DNA of 64,000 bases, taken from the NCBI RefSeq assembly GCF_030324495.1, contig NZ_JACAGN010000002.1:124001-188000 (forward strand). Direction: 5' to 3'. How positions within the stretch are numbered: the first letter of the stretch is position 1; each line of letters starts with the position of its first letter. Position numbers and translations under genes: made by a program. This DNA comes from Myroides sp. 1354 (GTDB taxonomy: Bacteria > Bacteroidota > Bacteroidia > Flavobacteriales > Flavobacteriaceae). Below are positions 27,351-38,615 of this stretch, one piece after another. The notes under the pieces were generated by a model. It was not told the DNA's origin, made no database searches, and saw only the letters and a list, made by a program, of their open reading frames with translations.

Positions 27351-28499
27351 CTATACTAAACTCTTTTTAAATGCTCTCCACCATCTATCAGGTAATTGCT
27401 GAGCGGTCGCCTTTTCATAATCTTCATAGCTACAAGGCAACAAAGTTCTTTTTGTTAACGTTTCGTTAACACCCCCACCCACATTCACTTCAATCCACCA
27501 TCTACCAGAAATATCACTCTTGTAAAAAATCAAATTCTCGTACGCATCAAAAGGCACTATATATTTGATATAATTATCCTTACAGGCAAACGGATATTCA
27601 TTGTATCGGTAATTAACCCCTTCAATGAAATACCATAGTATTTGTCCTATTAATAACGTTTCATTTGTTTGATTATTATAATTAAATATACCAAAAGTAC
27701 TAACTTTATCGCTTAATCCACTATATCGCGCCAAAGAACAAATTTCTCTTCCATCAAATCCATTGGGATTATAGGTTGAAAAATTCCCTGAATCACTTGA
27801 TTTTACAGCATTGATATCAACACTCACAATATCAGCATCTCGCAACACCGGTTCCGCCAGTGCAATATTATTAATAATTTCTCCAATTCTATAAGCTTCA
27901 AAGTATAAATTTTCAATTAAATCGATTTCTTCTTGAGAATTATAATACGTTTGGTAGCCTAAATTTGAGAAATTAAATAAATTATTCGGTTCTTCTAGAA
28001 TAATTCGCGATATAAAACTTTCTGCAGCATATCCCCCATCTTTTGCGACATCTAATTTAGGATCGATGCAAACGAGGTTTACCATCTGTTCCAGCTTGTC
28101 GTAACCGCGATACAAAGCATAAGTTAAATCTTGACTGCCTCCTATTACTACGGGTATCGAACCATTTTTTACCAGATTCTCTATAATTGTTCTCAATAAG
28201 AAATAAGTATCCTCTAAAGATTCACCCGGTGCGATATCGCCTAAATCCGCTATACGAACATTCCAATTTCCAGGAAATAACGTATAAAAAGCTTTTCTAA
28301 CTTTCATCAAATCCACCATAGTAGGTTCCGAAGCTAATCCCCTATTATCAGTCACACCAATAATAACAATCTTGTATTGCTCGTATTTATCAAAATCACC
28401 TCCAGAATGGAAATAGACTTTTTTACCTAAACTTTGACTAGGTAACCCATCGATAAAATTTCGAAATTCAACACTAACTGGATGTAAAAGTTCTAACAT
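27351..28499 (-). CDS. arginase / formimidoylglutamase-family protein
   Basis: 382 residues of the ureohydrolase fold. PVVIGGSQDLTYALYRGYD corresponds to the first metal-site loop (normally GGxH, here GGSQD), VCIDPKLDV to the DAHxD loop, and VSVDINAVKSSDSG to the SxDxD loop. Two metal-ligand histidines of true arginases appear replaced (GGSQ for GGDH, DPKLD for DAHLD), so catalysis is doubtful. Family members are often labelled formimidoylglutamase in flavobacteria. It sits between topA and gldK on the same strand, 14 bases after topA. Confidence 0.85.
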   Translation of the reverse strand: MLELLHPVSVEFRNFIDGLPSQSLGKKVYFHSGGDFDKYEQYKIVIIGVTDNRGLASEPTMVDLMKVRKAFYTLFPGNWNVRIADLGDIAPGESLEDTYFLLRTIIENLVKNGSIPVVIGGSQDLTYALYRGYDKLEQMVNLVCIDPKLDVAKDGGYAAESFISRIILEEPNNLFNFSNLGYQTYYNSQEEIDLIENLYFEAYRIGEIINNIALAEPVLRDADIVSVDINAVKSSDSGNFSTYNPNGFDGREICSLARYSGLSDKVSTFGIFNYNNQTNETLLIGQILWYFIEGVNYRYNEYPFACKDNYIKYIVPFDAYENLIFYKSDISGRWWIEVNVGGGVNETLTKRTLLPCSYEDYEKATAQQLPDRWWRAFKKSLV

Positions 28500-28513
28500 G
28501 CTTTCTTATTCAA

Positions 28514-31036
28514 TTATTTCTTCGTTGTCGTTTTCTTCGCTGCTGTTTTTTTGGCAGCCGGTTTCTTCGTTGTAGCAGCTTTAGTCTTCTTCGCAGGCGT
28601 TTTTGCTTCAATCATAGCTTTTACCTCTTCCAACGTTAACGCTTGTGCATCGACATCTTTAGACAACTCTATTTTCACTTTGCCTTTTAAGATAACTGAC
28701 CTTCCCCATCTTGCCTTTTCTACACGAATCCCTTCTTCTTGCCAATCGTGAATAACCTTATCTTTTTCTTTTTGAATTTTATCTTCAATCAACTCCATGA
28801 CATCTTGATTTGAAAGATTGTCAAAATTGTACTTTTTATTCACGTTGATAAAGATGTTATTCCATTTCAAATAAGGACCAAATCGCCCCACACCTTTTTG
28901 TACAGGTAAGTCTTTATAAGTAGCAATTGGTCTATCTGCCTCTTCCTTCTCCTGAATAAACTCCAACGCTTTTTCAAATGAAACATCCAAAGGCTCTAGT
29001 CCTTTTGGCAAAGAAATAAACGTTTTTCCAACGCGTACATAAGGACCAAATCGCCCGTTATTCACCTCTACTTCTTCTCCTTTATATTCTCCTAGCATTT
29101 TAGGCAATAAGAATAGTTTTAACGCTTCTTCTAAGGTAATCGTGCCTATATTTTGATCTGGAGCTAAACTCGCAAATTGTTTGTTCTCATCCTCAGCATC
29201 TCCAATTTGAGCCATCGGTCCAAATTTACCTAAACGAACAAGCACTGGTTTTCCTGAAGCAGGATCCGTTCCTAAGATACGCTCTCCTGATTCGCGCTCT
29301 GCGTTTTCTTCTACATCTTTTACTGTTGGGTGAAAGTGATCGTAAAACTCACGCATCATCTTCGCCCAATCTTCTTCTCCTGCCGCAATAGCATCAAAGT
29401 CTTCCTCTACCTTTGCTGTAAAATTATAATCTAAAATTGTCTTGAAATTCTTCACTAAGAAATCGTTGACAATAATTCCAATATCGGTAGGAATCATTTT
29501 ACCTTTATCTGATCCTGTTTTTTCTACTAATACTTTTTCAGTCAGAGCTGCTTGCGCTAACGTCATTACTTTGTACGAACGTTCTTTTCCTTCCGTCGTT
29601 CCTTTTTCAACGTAATTACGCGCAATAATAGTTGAAATCGTTGGTGCATAGGTCGATGGACGTCCAATTCCCAACTCTTCTAATTTCTTTACCAAAGAAG
29701 CTTCCGTATAACGAGCCGCAGGCTTACTAAAACGCTGTGTTGCCACAATCGCATTAGACAAAAGAGGCTCTCCTACTTTTAAGTGAGGTAAAATTCCTTC
29801 TACTTCTTCTTCCTCATCGTCATGTCCTTCTAGATACACTTTTAAGAATCCATCAAACAACAACACCTCTCCAGTTGCTAGGAATAGGTCGCTGTATTTA
29901 TTCGCACCGATTTTAACATTGGTACGTTCTAATTTAGCATCGCTCATTTGAGAAGCCAAGGTGCGTTTCCAAATTAAGTCGTATAAACGCGCTTGATCGC
30001 GATCTAAAGGAACGGTATGCAATGCCATATTCGTAGGACGAATCGCCTCGTGCGCTTCTTGAGCGCCTTTGCTTTTCGTTACATAACTTCTGGATTGCAC
30101 GTATTCTGCACCATATGATTTTGCAATTTCCGCTGCTGCTGCTTTGGTTGCTTCTTCGGATAAGTTTACACTATCCGTTCTCATATAGGTAATATACCCT
30201 TCTTCATACAAACGCTGTGCTAGCATCATCGTTTGTCCAACAGAATAATACAGCTTACGCGCTGCTTCCTGTTGAAGGGTTGAAGTAGTAAATGGCGCAG
30301 CTGGTGATTTCTTAGCGGGTTTCGTTTCTAAATCCTTAATCGCATAGTTTGCTCCTACATTAAGATTTAAGAAATCTTTCGCTTCTTGCTCACTGTTAAA
30401 AGACTTTGACAATCTCGCTTTTACAACCTTGCCTTCTGCCGTTTTAAACTCCGCCGTGATTACATAGGAAGATTCGATTTTAAATTCGTTGATTTCTTTT
30501 TCTCTCTCTACAATTAATCGAACAGCTACGGACTGAACACGTCCAGCAGATAACCCTCCTTTTACTTTTTTCCACAACACTGGTGATAATTCATATCCTA
30601 CTAAACGGTCTAAAACACGTCTAGCTTGTTGGGCATTTACTAAATTATAATTAATCCCTCTTGGGTTGTCAATTGCCTTTAAAATTGCTGATTTAGTAAT
30701 TTCGTGAAAAACAATGCGTTTTGTTTTATTTTGATCTAGTTTTAACTCCTCCGCTAAATGCCAAGCAATAGCCTCTCCCTCGCGGTCTTCATCGGAAGCT
30801 AACCAAACAACCTCCGCATGCTTAGAAAGATCTTTTAACTTTTTTACTACTGCTTTTTTATCACTAGAAACCTCATATTTAGGTTTGAAATTATCTTCTA
30901 CATTAACCCCTATCTCTTTAGAAGGCAAATCCGCTATATGTCCATAACTCGATTCTACCTGATAATCTTTTCCTAAAAATTTCTCAATTGTTTTTGCCTT
31001 TGCAGGCGACTCCACGATCACTAAATTCTTTGCCAT
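28514..31036 (-). CDS. topA: DNA topoisomerase I (type IA)
   Basis: 840 residues. The N-terminal TOPRIM domain begins NLVIVESPAKAKTIEKFLG and has the DxD region ASDEDREGEAIAW. The active-site tyrosine is in GYITYMRTDS. The C-terminal part holds three zinc-free topoisomerase repeats with the NGRFGPYVRVG and GVGRFGPYLKW type motif. No four-cysteine zinc ribbon is visible. The last 30 residues are a lysine/alanine/threonine-rich, histone-like tail (TPAKKTKAATTKKPAAKK and on). A TATTTTTG -7 element lies at 31056-31063. Confidence 0.97.
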   Translation of the reverse strand: MAKNLVIVESPAKAKTIEKFLGKDYQVESSYGHIADLPSKEIGVNVEDNFKPKYEVSSDKKAVVKKLKDLSKHAEVVWLASDEDREGEAIAWHLAEELKLDQNKTKRIVFHEITKSAILKAIDNPRGINYNLVNAQQARRVLDRLVGYELSPVLWKKVKGGLSAGRVQSVAVRLIVEREKEINEFKIESSYVITAEFKTAEGKVVKARLSKSFNSEQEAKDFLNLNVGANYAIKDLETKPAKKSPAAPFTTSTLQQEAARKLYYSVGQTMMLAQRLYEEGYITYMRTDSVNLSEEATKAAAAEIAKSYGAEYVQSRSYVTKSKGAQEAHEAIRPTNMALHTVPLDRDQARLYDLIWKRTLASQMSDAKLERTNVKIGANKYSDLFLATGEVLLFDGFLKVYLEGHDDEEEEVEGILPHLKVGEPLLSNAIVATQRFSKPAARYTEASLVKKLEELGIGRPSTYAPTISTIIARNYVEKGTTEGKERSYKVMTLAQAALTEKVLVEKTGSDKGKMIPTDIGIIVNDFLVKNFKTILDYNFTAKVEEDFDAIAAGEEDWAKMMREFYDHFHPTVKDVEENAERESGERILGTDPASGKPVLVRLGKFGPMAQIGDAEDENKQFASLAPDQNIGTITLEEALKLFLLPKMLGEYKGEEVEVNNGRFGPYVRVGKTFISLPKGLEPLDVSFEKALEFIQEKEEADRPIATYKDLPVQKGVGRFGPYLKWNNIFINVNKKYNFDNLSNQDVMELIEDKIQKEKDKVIHDWQEEGIRVEKARWGRSVILKGKVKIELSKDVDAQALTLEEVKAMIEAKTPAKKTKAATTKKPAAKKTAAKKTTTKK

Positions 31037-31706
31037 ACTTCATTCTTTTGTGAAGCAAAAATATGTGTTTTTTCTTAATATTTCCACTTCAACCGATATA
31101 ATTCATACTTTCTCTTAAAATCCTTTCCGATGATTTAAAAAATATCTACATTTTTAACGTTGATTACCAAAAAATTCTCTTTTTAACCAATCTTTTTATA
31201 CAAACAGAAATTGGCTCAAAAGTAAAAAAACAAAAGTAATAAACATTACCTTCTCATTTATTTTACTGTTATCTCCTTTATGACTACCTTATATTAATGA
31301 CACTCTTTTCTTTCAAAAAAGGAGATAAACTACATAAAAAACACAATTTCATTTTTATTTAGTCCATCCCTTTAGAATAAAAGCCAATTGTGTATTCCTA
31401 TACGAACACAACAATGAATGACTAGAAGAGAAATCACTGAATATTTACATTATCCTTACTAATAAACTACTTTCTGACTTACTCTAAAGTTTACTAACAC
31501 CTTCTTTGACGTTCTTAGGTACTTCCGTTGTAAAATCTTGATTTTAACAAAGTCCCTTATGAACTCTCTACCAACCTAACAAGGATAATCCCCTTTCTTA
31601 ATCCTAAGTCAAATCCCCCTAAAGATAAATACTGCTCCAAATCAAACCTTAATAAAGCGAATCTCACAAAAACAACTGCTTACATCTTAAATATAAAGCT
31701 GTCAAC
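31037..31706. other. AT-rich intergenic region without recognisable genes
   Basis: About 730 bases lie between topA and miaB. I see no ORF with credible coding character and no tRNA-like or strongly folded element. The left end carries the presumed topA -7 box (TATTTTTG, reverse strand, 31056-31063). The right end carries the miaB promoter. The rest is low-GC sequence of unknown purpose. Confidence 0.6.
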
Positions 31707-31736
31707 TTGTCAGCAAATAAAATTAAACTATCTTTG
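31707..31736 (+). promoter_or_regulatory. promoter of the miaB gene cluster
   Basis: TTG at 31707-31709 and TATCTTTG at 31729-31736 are separated by 19 bases. This is a near-ideal Bacteroidota housekeeping promoter, about 30 bases before the miaB start codon. Confidence 0.8.
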
Positions 31737-31770
31737 TGACTTAAAATAAAACTCCCTTTTAAATAATCGT

Positions 31771-33222
31771 ATGGAAAAGGTAATTGACGAAAATAAACAA
31801 GGAACAAGCTTACAGCTAGAGCAGAATAGAGACAATACCAAAAAGCTTTTTATTGAGAGCTATGGTTGTCAAATGAACTTTTCAGACAGTGAGATTGTTG
31901 CTTCCATTTTATCTGATGCAGGATATAACACGACCAATAACTTAGAAGAAGCTGATTTAGTTTTAGTAAACACTTGTTCTATTCGCGACAAAGCAGAACA
32001 AACAGTACGCAAACGCTTAGACCAATACAACCGAGTAAAGAAAAAGAACCCAGGAATGAAAGTGGGTGTTTTGGGCTGTATGGCGGAGCGATTAAAGAGT
32101 AAATTCCTAGAAGAGGAAAAGATTGTTGATATGGTAGTAGGCCCTGATGCTTACAAAGATTTACCCAACCTTTTAAAAGAGGTAGACGAAGGTAGAGATG
32201 CCATCAATGTAATCTTGTCCAAGGACGAAACGTATGGAGATATTGCCCCGGTTCGTTTGCAAAGCAATGGAGTTACAGCTTTTGTTTCAATCACTAGAGG
32301 CTGTGATAATATGTGTACCTTCTGTGTGGTGCCTTTTACTAGAGGACGCGAACGCAGTAGAGAACCGCATAGTATTATTTCAGAAATCCAAGATTTATAC
32401 GAAAGAGGCTTTAAAGAAATTACCTTATTAGGTCAAAACGTAGATAGTTACCTTTGGTATGGTGGCGGATTGAAAAAAGACTTTGACAAAGCTTCTGACA
32501 TTCAAAAGGCAACAGCGGTTGACTTCGCTCAGTTATTGGAATTATGTGCGACAAAATTTCCTAAAATGCGATTCCGTTTTTCAACGTCGAATCCACAGGA
32601 TATGCACATGGAGGTGATTGAAGTGATTGCGCGTCACGAAAACATTTGTAAATACATTCACTTACCTGTTCAATCAGGAAGCACGCGTATTTTACAAGAA
32701 ATGAATCGCCAACATACAAGAGAAGAATACATCGAATTAGTAGACAAAATCTACGCTTTAATTCCAGATATTTCGCTTTCTCAAGATATGATTACCGGTT
32801 TCCCTACAGAAACAGAGGAAGACCACCAAGATACACTGTCTTTGATGGAGCATGTGCGTTATGATTTTGGATTTATGTTTGCCTATTCAGAGCGTCCTGG
32901 AACCCTAGCTGCTCGTAAATTGGAAGATGACATTCCGGAAGAAGTAAAAAAACGCCGTTTAAGCGAAATTATCGCAGTACAAGGAAAAATCAGTTTAGAA
33001 CGTACACAACGTTTTGTTGGTCAAACGGTAGAAGTTTTAATTGAAAAAACGTCAAAGCGTTCGGACTTGGAATGGAGCGGAAGAAACTCCCAAAATACAA
33101 CCGTAGTATTCCCGAAAGAAAATTATAAAGTAGGTGATTTCGTAGAAGTTTACGTAGAAGATTGTACTTCTGCTACTTTAATCGGTAAGGCAGTTGGGTA
33201 TTCACCGATGCAAGAAGATTAA
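31771..33222 (+). CDS. miaB: tRNA-2-methylthio-N6-dimethylallyladenosine synthase MiaB
   Basis: 483 residues. The N-terminal UPF0004 domain has the three cluster-binding cysteines (YGCQMNFSD, CSIRDKAEQ, LGCMAERL). The radical-SAM core carries GCDNMCTFCVVP (CxxxCxxC). The C-terminal TRAM domain is about residues 410-475. MiaB adds a methylthio group to A37 of tRNAs reading UNN codons. It is the first gene of a conserved flavobacterial block that continues with a sigma-54 activator and lptE. Confidence 0.98.
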   Translation: MEKVIDENKQGTSLQLEQNRDNTKKLFIESYGCQMNFSDSEIVASILSDAGYNTTNNLEEADLVLVNTCSIRDKAEQTVRKRLDQYNRVKKKNPGMKVGVLGCMAERLKSKFLEEEKIVDMVVGPDAYKDLPNLLKEVDEGRDAINVILSKDETYGDIAPVRLQSNGVTAFVSITRGCDNMCTFCVVPFTRGRERSREPHSIISEIQDLYERGFKEITLLGQNVDSYLWYGGGLKKDFDKASDIQKATAVDFAQLLELCATKFPKMRFRFSTSNPQDMHMEVIEVIARHENICKYIHLPVQSGSTRILQEMNRQHTREEYIELVDKIYALIPDISLSQDMITGFPTETEEDHQDTLSLMEHVRYDFGFMFAYSERPGTLAARKLEDDIPEEVKKRRLSEIIAVQGKISLERTQRFVGQTVEVLIEKTSKRSDLEWSGRNSQNTTVVFPKENYKVGDFVEVYVEDCTSATLIGKAVGYSPMQED

Positions 33223-33256
33223 TCACCTTAAAAAATAGCACGAAAAAGTTCACTAC

Positions 33257-34555
33257 ATGGAAAATGTTCAAGCGATTAAACAACGATTTGAAATCATAGG
33301 AAATGATCCTAAGCTCAACCGCGCCATCCAAAAAGCAATACAAGTTGCACCAACGGATATTTCGGTTTTGGTAACAGGAGAAAGTGGAGTTGGGAAGGAA
33401 AGTATTCCCAAAATCATCCATTCCCTATCTCACCGCAAACACGGTAAATACATTGCTGTAAACTGTGGAGCTATTCCTGAAGGAACGATTGACAGTGAAT
33501 TATTTGGACACGAAAAAGGAGCCTTTACAGGTGCAATTAGCACCCGTGAAGGTTATTTTGAAGAAGCAAATGGCGGTACGATTTTTTTAGACGAAGTAGG
33601 TGAACTTCCCCTAACGACTCAAGTGCGTTTGTTGCGTATTTTGGAAAATGGAGAATTTATTAAGGTAGGTTCTTCTCGTGTACAAAAAACGGATATTCGC
33701 ATCATTGCAGCGACCAACGTCAATATGATGGAGGCCATACAAAAGGGTAAATTTAGGGAAGACTTATATTACCGTTTGAGTACGATAGAAATCACATTGC
33801 CTCCACTTCGAGAAAGAGGTGAAGATATTCATTTGTTATTCCGAAAATTCGCTTCGGATTTTGCACATAAATACAAAATGCCTCCTATTCGCTTAGATGC
33901 TAATGCGGCTAATTTTTTGATTCGCTATCGCTGGGATGGAAATATTCGACAGCTGCGCAACGTAGCAGAAGAAATTTCTGTATTGGAAACCAACAGAGAG
34001 ATTACTCTGCCAATATTACAAGCCTATTTACCCAACCACGATAGACAATTGCCTTCTGTTGTACAGGGTAAAAAAGCAGAAAGTGACTTCAGTACGGAAA
34101 GAGAGATTTTATACAAGATTCTCTTCGATATGCGCAATGACATTACCGATCTAAAAAAACTAACTTTAGAACTGCTTAAACAAGACAAAGGACAAGTACA
34201 AGAGAGCAATCAACATCTGATTCAACGCATTTATGGCACTAAAAATGAATCCGTTGATTATCCAGTCAACCCTTCGGATATTTTACAGTTAGAGAACAAC
34301 AACGCTCATCCTGTACACCCTTCACAACCAGTACATCCAACCTATCATCCGACGATTATTGAAAATGAAGAGGATGACGACAATTACCTCATTGCAGAAA
34401 CGGTAGAAGACGAACCACTTAACCTAGAAGAGCAAGAAGTGGAATTAATTCGCAAATCGCTGGAACGCAACAAAGGAAAAAGAAAAGCAGCAGCGGAAGA
34501 GCTCGGCATATCAGAACGAACTTTATATCGAAAGATTAAACAATATAACTTATAA
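33257..34555 (+). CDS. sigma-54-interacting transcriptional activator (AAA+, no receiver domain)
   Basis: 432 residues. The AAA+ core begins almost at the N-terminus: Walker A GESGVGKE (41-48), GAFTGA loop (88-93) that contacts sigma-54, and the FLDEVGELP Walker B. The C-terminus has a Fis-type helix-turn-helix (ELIRKSLERNKGKRKAAAEELGIS, split by family convention into two helices). There is no N-terminal receiver or sensor domain, so control must come from partners or abundance. About 35 bases follow miaB, and the stop touches the lptE start. With rpoN outside the window, its targets are unknown; a weak sigma-54-like site lies before groES. Confidence 0.95.
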   Translation: MENVQAIKQRFEIIGNDPKLNRAIQKAIQVAPTDISVLVTGESGVGKESIPKIIHSLSHRKHGKYIAVNCGAIPEGTIDSELFGHEKGAFTGAISTREGYFEEANGGTIFLDEVGELPLTTQVRLLRILENGEFIKVGSSRVQKTDIRIIAATNVNMMEAIQKGKFREDLYYRLSTIEITLPPLRERGEDIHLLFRKFASDFAHKYKMPPIRLDANAANFLIRYRWDGNIRQLRNVAEEISVLETNREITLPILQAYLPNHDRQLPSVVQGKKAESDFSTEREILYKILFDMRNDITDLKKLTLELLKQDKGQVQESNQHLIQRIYGTKNESVDYPVNPSDILQLENNNAHPVHPSQPVHPTYHPTIIENEEDDDNYLIAETVEDEPLNLEEQEVELIRKSLERNKGKRKAAAEELGISERTLYRKIKQYNL

Positions 34556-35062
34556 ATGATGAAGTTGAAACCAATTCTAGTCATTCTTTTTATTACTTTA
34601 GGCTTACAAAGCTGTAAGTACTATAACTTTACAGGAACAGGAAAAATTGATGCCGATTCTTTCCAAGTGAATTATTTTCAGAATAACGCACCTTTAGTTG
34701 AACCGGGAATTGAACGTACCTTCACCTTAGCTTTACAAGATTTGATTCAAAATCAAACTAGTTTGACACTGACGAATTCCGATGCGGATTTAGTCTATGA
34801 AGGGGAAATTGTCGATTATCGCATTAGCCCGATGACAGCTACCGCTGATCAAAGAGCTGCGCAGAACCGCTTGTACATCGCCATTAACGTGCGCTTTACA
34901 AACAAGAGAAACGCTGAGGATGATTTCGAAAAGCGATTTTCCTTCTATTATGACTATGATGCAAATGCACAATTGGTAGGAGCCACATTAAATACAGCCT
35001 TGGATGAGATTTACGAGCGAATTACGCAAGATGTATTCAATGAATCCTTAGCAAAATGGTAA
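34556..35062 (+). CDS. lptE: LptE-like LPS-assembly lipoprotein
   Basis: 168 residues with a lipoprotein signal whose lipobox is LQSC (LVILFITLGLQSCKYY), then the short alpha/beta body typical of Bacteroidota LptE-family proteins (FTLALQDLIQNQTSLTLTNSDADLVYEGEIVDYRISPM). LptE plugs the LptD barrel that delivers lipopolysaccharide to the outer leaflet. The start directly abuts the stop of the sigma-54 activator gene. A second ATG three bases downstream is an equally good start. Confidence 0.88.
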   Translation: MMKLKPILVILFITLGLQSCKYYNFTGTGKIDADSFQVNYFQNNAPLVEPGIERTFTLALQDLIQNQTSLTLTNSDADLVYEGEIVDYRISPMTATADQRAAQNRLYIAINVRFTNKRNAEDDFEKRFSFYYDYDANAQLVGATLNTALDEIYERITQDVFNESLAKW

Positions 35063-35081
35063 AATAACAACAAACATTAAT

Positions 35082-36071
35082 TTGAATATAGCGACTTTAC
35101 ATACTTACTTAGCTGACCCTACTTTAATTCAGCGAACAGACATTCCAGAATTAAAACAATTATTGGAACAGTATCCTTATGTACAAGCCTTAAGAAGTTT
35201 GTACCTCAAAGCCCTGTACTCAAATGAAAGTACCTCATACAATCAAGAACTAAAAAAAACCGCAGCCTATACTTTAGATCGCGATATTCTATTCAACTTC
35301 ATTGTTTCGGATAATTTTACCGTCTATACTCCGCTTACTCTCCCAGCAATGGAAGAAGTAAACACAACAAAAGAAACAGAAACGATAGAAACGGAAAAAG
35401 AACCAGAACAAAATATCAGTACTCTCCTTCAAAATATTTCTAAAGTTGCTTATGCTATTGTACAAGACAGCCCTGCTTTCACCGCTGAAATAAAAGAAGA
35501 TATAGAAGAAGAGAAACAAGAAAAAGCATCGACAATTGAACCTTTTACGCCAATTGAAGAGGAGGAAATACGACCTGTTTCAGCTGTTGACGCATTAGAA
35601 GACAAACTAGAAATTGGCAAACCTTTAGCATTTGAAGTGGGAGAAAAGTACTCTTTTCAAGAATGGCTAAAATTGTCCAAACAACAGCCAATTGTCCGTG
35701 AATTGGACACAAAAAAAGAGGAAAACCAACCTGAAAAGGACGAAAAAGAGGAGATAATTGCGGAAGATGAAAAAAAATTTCAAAAAAGTTTAAAGAAAAA
35801 ACAGGCTTTAATTGATAAATTCATTGAAACAAATCCTAAAATTATCCCAACAAAAAAAGCTACGGTAAGTCCCATAAATATTGAATTATCAGTACAAGAG
35901 AATACCAGTTTAATGACGGAGACTTTGGCTAAAATTTACTTGGAGCAGAAAAAATATCAAAAAGCAATCCAAGCTTATGAGATTTTAATTTTGAAATATC
36001 CAGAAAAAAGTAGTTTCTTTGCAAACCAAATATTAGATATAAAAGCGTTACAACAACATAATAGTTTATAA
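35082..36071 (+). CDS. TPR-containing protein of the lptE-secG block
   Basis: 329 residues from a TTG start at 35082 (no nearby ATG fits the frame and the N-terminal NIATLHTYLADPTLIQRTDIP is characteristic). The N-terminal helical part resembles a tetratricopeptide unit. The middle is highly acidic and lysine/glutamate-rich (residues about 90-260), probably disordered. The C-terminus holds a TPR pair (SLMTETLAKIYLEQKKYQKAIQAYEILILKYP). Conserved position between lptE and secG; its role is not established. Confidence 0.85.
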   Translation: MNIATLHTYLADPTLIQRTDIPELKQLLEQYPYVQALRSLYLKALYSNESTSYNQELKKTAAYTLDRDILFNFIVSDNFTVYTPLTLPAMEEVNTTKETETIETEKEPEQNISTLLQNISKVAYAIVQDSPAFTAEIKEDIEEEKQEKASTIEPFTPIEEEEIRPVSAVDALEDKLEIGKPLAFEVGEKYSFQEWLKLSKQQPIVRELDTKKEENQPEKDEKEEIIAEDEKKFQKSLKKKQALIDKFIETNPKIIPTKKATVSPINIELSVQENTSLMTETLAKIYLEQKKYQKAIQAYEILILKYPEKSSFFANQILDIKALQQHNSL

Positions 36072-36073
36072 GC

Positions 36074-36466
36074 ATGAACACATTTACAGTATTTTTAGTA
36101 TTGATTGCTATCGTATGTTTTTTATTAATTGTGGTTATTATGGTACAAAATCCTAAAGGTGGAGGTTTAGACTCATCTTTCGGAGGATCTACTGTTGCAG
36201 GAGGTGTAAAAAACACGAATGACTTCTTAGATAAGAGTACTTGGACATTAGGAGCGGTGTTAATCATCCTTATCTTAATGTCGAGCATTAGCTTTAGTGG
36301 TGGTGCTGTTGGAGATTCTAAACTTTTAGATCCTAACGCAGAAGTGCCCGTACAGCCTGCGACTGTTCCTGCTGCTGCTAACACAGAAAACACGACAGAA
36401 TCAACACCTGCAGCTGAAGCTCCAGCAACTAGCGAGACTTCAACTCCAGAAACTACACAAGAATAA
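36074..36466 (+). CDS. secG: preprotein translocase subunit SecG
   Basis: 130 residues with two membrane helices (FLVLIAIVCFLLIVVIMVQ and AVLIILILMSSISFSG) joined by the glycine-rich loop NPKGGGLDSSFGGS typical of SecG. An extra C-terminal tail rich in alanine, threonine, glutamate and proline (about residues 85-130) is common in Bacteroidota. It helps SecYE export proteins across the inner membrane. Two bases separate it from the TPR gene, and a terminator follows. Confidence 0.95.
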   Translation: MNTFTVFLVLIAIVCFLLIVVIMVQNPKGGGLDSSFGGSTVAGGVKNTNDFLDKSTWTLGAVLIILILMSSISFSGGAVGDSKLLDPNAEVPVQPATVPAAANTENTTESTPAAEAPATSETSTPETTQE

Positions 36467-36490
36467 GAAAGTTTTTACTTTTTACTATAG

Positions 36491-36520
36491 AATGCCAGCT
36501 GTCAAGTTGGCATTTTTTTT
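36491..36520 (+). terminator. Rho-independent terminator after secG
   Basis: AATGCCA pairs with TGGCATT, with a longer weak inner pairing, followed by nine T. It separates the miaB-secG transcript from groESL. Confidence 0.85.
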
Positions 36521-36619
36521 TGGCAATAGGTGCCAATACAAGGTTTGGCACACTTTGTGACTATTTATATAGCATTTAGAACTAATATAAATAATTCAAT
36601 TTTATAAACTATAAACACT

Positions 36620-36895
36620 ATGGCATTAAACATTAAACCACTTGCGGATAGAGTTCTTATTGAACCTCAACCAGCAGAAACAAAAACTGCTTCTGGTATT
36701 TTTATTCCTGACACAGCGAAAGAAAAACCACAAAAAGGGACAGTAGTCGCTGTAGGAAACGGTACAAAAGACCACAACATGACGGTACAAGTAGGCGATA
36801 CAGTACTATATGGTAAATATGCAGGAACAGAGCTAAAATTAGAAGGTAAGGATTACCTAATCATGCGTGAAGATGACATCTTAGCGATTGTTTAA
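36620..36895 (+). CDS. groES: co-chaperonin GroES
   Basis: 91 residues with the mobile-loop region ([21 protein letters not shown]) and the typical [11 protein letters not shown] end. It caps the GroEL cage during protein folding. groEL follows after 39 bases. No CIRCE inverted repeat is seen upstream. Confidence 0.98.
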   Translation: MALNIKPLADRVLIEPQPAETKTASGIFIPDTAKEKPQKGTVVAVGNGTKDHNMTVQVGDTVLYGKYAGTELKLEGKDYLIMREDDILAIV

Positions 36896-36931
36896 TAAAT
36901 TGAAGAAGAAGAATAAATAAAACAAGACTAA

Positions 36932-38563
<1,632 letters not shown>

Positions 38564-38581
38564 TATCTACCCTATTATAAG

Positions 38582-38615
38582 AAAAACGGCTTGAAGAATT
38601 CTTCAAGCCGTTTTT
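38582..38615 (+). terminator. Rho-independent terminator of groESL
   Basis: A perfect 15-bp stem (AAAAACGGCTTGAAG/CTTCAAGCCGTTTTT) with an AATT loop and a T tract. Confidence 0.95.

Noticed and set aside
31037..31706. A hidden ncRNA or small gene in the topA-miaB gap
   Set aside because: No extended hairpin, promoter pair or coding-like frame could be found by eye in the interior.
36600..36620. CIRCE heat-shock operator upstream of groES
   Set aside because: No TTAGCACTC/GAGTGCTAA repeat is present anywhere in the gap.
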